Below are positions 62,977 to 64,000 of a DNA stretch of 64,000 nucleotides, piece by piece. Numbering within the stretch: the stretch's first letter is position 1; each line of letters opens with the position of its first letter. The notes under the pieces were generated by a model, which saw only the letters and a list, made by a program, of their open reading frames with translations, did not search any database and was not told the origin of the DNA. Origin of the DNA: Cetobacterium_A somerae (GTDB lineage Bacteria; Fusobacteriota; Fusobacteriia; Fusobacteriales; Fusobacteriaceae); assembly GCF_044784365.2 (NCBI RefSeq), contig NZ_CP173062.2, one strand, 5' to 3'. A program made the position numbers and the translations under genes.

Positions 62977-63216
62977 ATGCTGCACTTTGTACACGACTTT
63001 GAATTCTTAGGACTAGCGAAGAAAAATTTTACTGATGATTATGGAAACGAGATGAGTCAACTATACTATATATATAAATGTAAAAAATGCCATAAAATTA
63101 GAATCAAAGAGTTTATGGTGTCTAAATCTGATGAATCTGATGGAATTCCTACAGTATTAGGTTTATATCGTAATGCTCTTGATTGTGATGTAATTAAGGC
63201 TATTGAAATCTCTTAA
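62977..63216 (+). CDS. small conserved-looking protein with a CxxC pair
   Basis: A 79-residue protein with a strong ribosome binding site (AAAGGAGGG, 7 bases ahead). The middle YKCKKCHKIRIKEF contains a CxxC followed by H, like half of a zinc ribbon, with a later Cys in ALDCDVI. I do not recognise a family. It sits 27 bases ahead of mscL on the same strand. Confidence 0.7.
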   Translation: MLHFVHDFEFLGLAKKNFTDDYGNEMSQLYYIYKCKKCHKIRIKEFMVSKSDESDGIPTVLGLYRNALDCDVIKAIEIS

Positions 63217-63243
63217 TCTTGCTGTAATTAAGGAGGCTATTAA

Positions 63244-63636
63244 ATGTTTTTAAAAGAATTTAAAGAGTTTGCCATAAAAGGAAACGCTATAGATTTAGCT
63301 GTTGGTGTTATTATTGGTGGTGCTTTTGGAAAGATTGTTAGTTCTATTGTAAATGATATTTTAATGCCTATTATTGGCATATTTTTAGGTGGAGTTAATT
63401 TTAGCAATTTGAAGTATGTTATTAAACCTGCTGAAGGAACTGTGCCTGAGGCGGCTATACGATATGGTAATTTTATCCAATCTGTTGTTGATTTTACTAT
63501 AATTGCATTTTGTATTTTTTTGATGGTTAAAGGTATTAATCATCTTCGTAAAAAAGAGGAGGCACCTCCTGCTCCTGGTCCTAGTAAAGAGGAGATTCTA
63601 TTAACAGAAATCAGAGATCTTTTAGCTAAAAAATAA
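63244..63636 (+). CDS. mscL: large-conductance mechanosensitive channel
   Basis: A 130-residue membrane channel that opens under hypo-osmotic stress. MscL signature FAIKGNAIDLAVGVIIGGAFGKIVSS is at residues 8-33, with a second hydrophobic helix (FTIIAFCIFLMVKGIN) and a charged C-terminal helix EEILLTEIRDLL. Length is normal. A terminator follows. Confidence 0.96.
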   Translation: MFLKEFKEFAIKGNAIDLAVGVIIGGAFGKIVSSIVNDILMPIIGIFLGGVNFSNLKYVIKPAEGTVPEAAIRYGNFIQSVVDFTIIAFCIFLMVKGINHLRKKEEAPPAPGPSKEEILLTEIRDLLAKK

Positions 63637-63649
63637 CTTTAAACAAAAG

Positions 63650-63681
63650 AAAAGGATTGTCCTAAATATGACAATCCTTTT
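63650..63681. terminator. terminator between mscL and the M20 gene
   Basis: AAAAGGATTGTC / GACAATCCTTTT, 12 perfect pairs with an 8-base loop; T-runs on both strands serve the convergent genes. Confidence 0.88.
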
Positions 63682-63684
63682 TTA

Positions 63685-64000
63685 TTATTTTCTATTATCA
63701 AACTCTAATTTTATTTCATCTAATATTTTTTCACTTTTTAATATTTTTATTCCTGTTAAAGTAAGAGCTAATACAGCTTCTTCCATACCTTTATAAGCTC
63801 CATCTTCAATTGTACACTGTGCTAATTCTCTGCTATGACTAATTACATCTTTATATAAAGGTAAATATGGATGAATTGTCGCACACACATGACTTACATC
63901 TCCTGCATCAGTAGATCCACTATCCTCCGAATCTTTCATTTCAGTTATTCCTATATCTTTTAAACTTTCCTCGTAAAGATTCATTAAAGTTTTGTTTGTT
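63685..64000 (-). CDS. M20-family peptidase/amidohydrolase, C-terminal part (cut by window edge)
   Basis: The frame stays open to position 64000, so the first methionine visible at 63984 is internal. The seen part has SEDSGSTDAGDVSHVCATIHPYLPLYKD, the region around the conserved Asp/Ser-Thr-Asp of M20 aminoacylase-type enzymes, and a C-terminal helix. It resembles AbgB-type p-aminobenzoyl-glutamate hydrolases and other M20D amidohydrolases; the N-terminal metal-binding motifs lie outside the window. Confidence 0.82.
   Translation of the reverse strand, partial: TNKTLMNLYEESLKDIGITEMKDSEDSGSTDAGDVSHVCATIHPYLPLYKDVISHSRELAQCTIEDGAYKGMEEAVLALTLTGIKILKSEKILDEIKLEFDNRK

Noticed and set aside
1..64000. 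Insertion sequences, prophage, CRISPR arrays, tRNA or rRNA genes
   Set aside because: No transposase, integrase, phage structural gene, spaced direct repeats or cloverleaf-type sequence was recognised; gaps are short and AT-rich.

Overview
The window is AT-rich chromosomal DNA with short intergenic gaps and strong AGGAGG-type ribosome binding sites. The gene set points to a fermentative anaerobe of the Fusobacteriota: histidine fermentation genes, [FeFe]-hydrogenase maturases, FabK, a flavodiiron protein, PanF/YhdT, AbgT and many Lys/Ile/Asn-rich proteins. A Cetobacterium-, Ilyobacter- or Propionigenium-like host would fit, but this is inferred from gene content only. I saw no rRNA, tRNA, CRISPR array, phage or insertion sequence.

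Layout, left half. A histidine-degradation block (3'-truncated glutamate formimidoyltransferase, hutH, a candidate histidine carrier) is followed by hydE-hydG-hydF, the three [FeFe]-hydrogenase maturases. Upstream of these lies asnA, preceded by the most striking element found: a 44-codon leader ORF with 20 Asn codons, a perfect hairpin around the Asn run, and an intrinsic terminator just before asnA. This looks like ribosome-mediated transcription attenuation by asparagine. Then come purine salvage (punA), fabK, a PHP phosphatase, a nucleoside-recognition-type membrane protein, a MerR/MATE divergent pair with a 20-bp promoter spacer, comB, alr, a nitroreductase, a PatB-like lyase, pncA, a siroheme sulfite/nitrite reductase, a D-serine-dehydratase-like protein, pyrG (with a terminator in its leader), lgt, a flavodiiron protein and panF.

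Centre (29.7-50.5 kb): a molybdenum/tungsten region. One minus-strand run of eleven genes carries the tungstate importer tupABC, a Tat-targeted four-cluster ferredoxin, an aldehyde:ferredoxin-oxidoreductase-family enzyme, an unknown protein, fdhD, tatA, tatC, moeA and a moeA fused to a periplasmic-binding-protein-like domain. Upstream is fdhA-hydA-mobA. FdhA is a selenoprotein: it is split by an in-frame UGA followed at once by a SECIS-like hairpin, and it lies next to an [FeFe] hydrogenase with the same N-terminal iron-sulfur modules. This suggests a soluble formate-hydrogen complex whose hydrogenase is matured by the HydEFG encoded at 3.5-7.2 kb. A divergent AraC-type regulator, glutaminase, an aromatic-acid-exporter-like protein, moaA and a MOSC-CutC fusion follow.

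Right part: an exported, probably flavinylated fumarate reductase flavoprotein, AbgT, a metallo-beta-lactamase-like protein that has lost its metal ligands, a TrkA-C membrane protein, a HAD phosphatase, an AbrB-type membrane protein, and a second tungsten-type operon (AOR, MoaD-like carrier, ThiF/MoeB-like activator). A UspA-like protein, a second MATE pump, a small CxxC protein, MscL and the 3' part of an M20 peptidase (cut by the window end) complete it.
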